64,000 nt of DNA from Roseiarcus sp963833955 (GTDB lineage: Bacteria > Pseudomonadota > Alphaproteobacteria > Rhizobiales > Beijerinckiaceae): positions 1-64,000 of the forward strand of contig CAWHZY010000016.1 in NCBI GenBank assembly GCA_963833955.1. The letters are read 5' to 3'. This document shows, one piece after another, positions 63,928-64,000 of the stretch. Under the pieces are notes generated by a model that worked only from the letters and a program-made list of their open reading frames with translations, searched no databases and was not told the DNA's origin. The stretch's first letter is position 1. Each line of letters starts with the position of its first letter. A program made the position numbers and the translations under genes.

Positions 63928-64000
63928 AGCTCAACTCCTACTACGACTGCAAGTCCGCGCCAAAAGTTCTCCAGGCGCTACTGGAGGTCGCGCAGGGAGG
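63885..64000 (+). CDS. Partial open frame at window end
   Basis: From GTG 63885, about 38 codons (VADVALQAASLLAVKLNSYY, then DCKSAPKVLQALLEVAQG) run to the end without a stop. It overlaps the previous hypothetical gene. Too short to identify. Confidence 0.35.
   Translation, partial: MADVALQAASLLAVKLNSYYDCKSAPKVLQALLEVAQG

Overview
The window is GC-rich chromosomal DNA from an alphaproteobacterium, most likely Hyphomicrobiales. The evidence is the style of the housekeeping genes (an infC protein beginning RRPMKAT, a 6S RNA directly upstream of the 5-formyltetrahydrofolate cyclo-ligase gene, BtaA/BtaB betaine-lipid enzymes, a TolB/TPR adenylate cyclase) and a large set of sugar ABC importers with Gfo/Idh/MocA dehydrogenases. 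I cannot name the genus from sequence alone.

Layout. (1) 0-7.5 kb: a sugar/polyol catabolic locus. Two genes run left (Gfo/Idh/MocA oxidoreductase, TIM-barrel epimerase) and five run right (SDR, mannitol-type dehydrogenase, RpiR regulator, two Gfo/Idh/MocA oxidoreductases) from a shared intergenic region. (2) 7.5-11 kb: ppx, rlmJ and a nitronate monooxygenase; the last Gfo gene reads without a stop codon into ppx. (3) 11.04-12.48 kb: a decayed IS701-like element with a CTAG target duplication, inserted exactly in the stop codon of the nitronate monooxygenase gene. (4) 12.7-29.1 kb: three complete ribose/rhamnose-type ABC importers on the minus strand (each SBP, double ATPase, two permeases), separated by a decayed Gfo gene and a metallo-beta-lactamase hydrolase. 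(5) 29.2-38.2 kb: a serine hydrolase, a GH88-like glycosidase, small hydrolase/SnoaL-type genes, and a second-class (MalEFG-like) ABC operon in which all three genes carry frameshifts, followed by a ghost of an ABC ATPase. (6) 38.4-64 kb: mostly core genes: fosmidomycin-resistance-type MFS, infC, adenylate cyclase, comM, hybrid kinase, proB, ClC, ppc, vsr with a cytosine-methylase relic, glk, ubiA, btaAB, DUF445, 6S RNA, cyclo-ligase, YmdB phosphoesterase and gph.

How it fits together: regions 1, 4 and 5 look like an accessory carbohydrate-scavenging island in which importers bring in sugars or polyols, a glycosidase frees them, and oxidoreductases and isomerases oxidise and rearrange them. 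The island shows insertion and decay. The right half is stable core genome, with betaine-lipid synthesis (phosphate sparing) as its notable metabolic feature.

Caution: many genes, including the housekeeping genes ppc and the cyclo-ligase gene, show single-base frameshifts. Either this genome decays broadly or the underlying sequence has indel errors. Every pseudogene call and the Gfo-Ppx fusion should be read in that light. The most interesting signals are a 10-bp phased palindromic operator-like array upstream of comM, non-AUG starts for infC (AUU) and rlmJ (AUC), a 13-bp operator-like element repeated before two neighbouring operons, and the IS insertion that preserves its target gene's stop codon.
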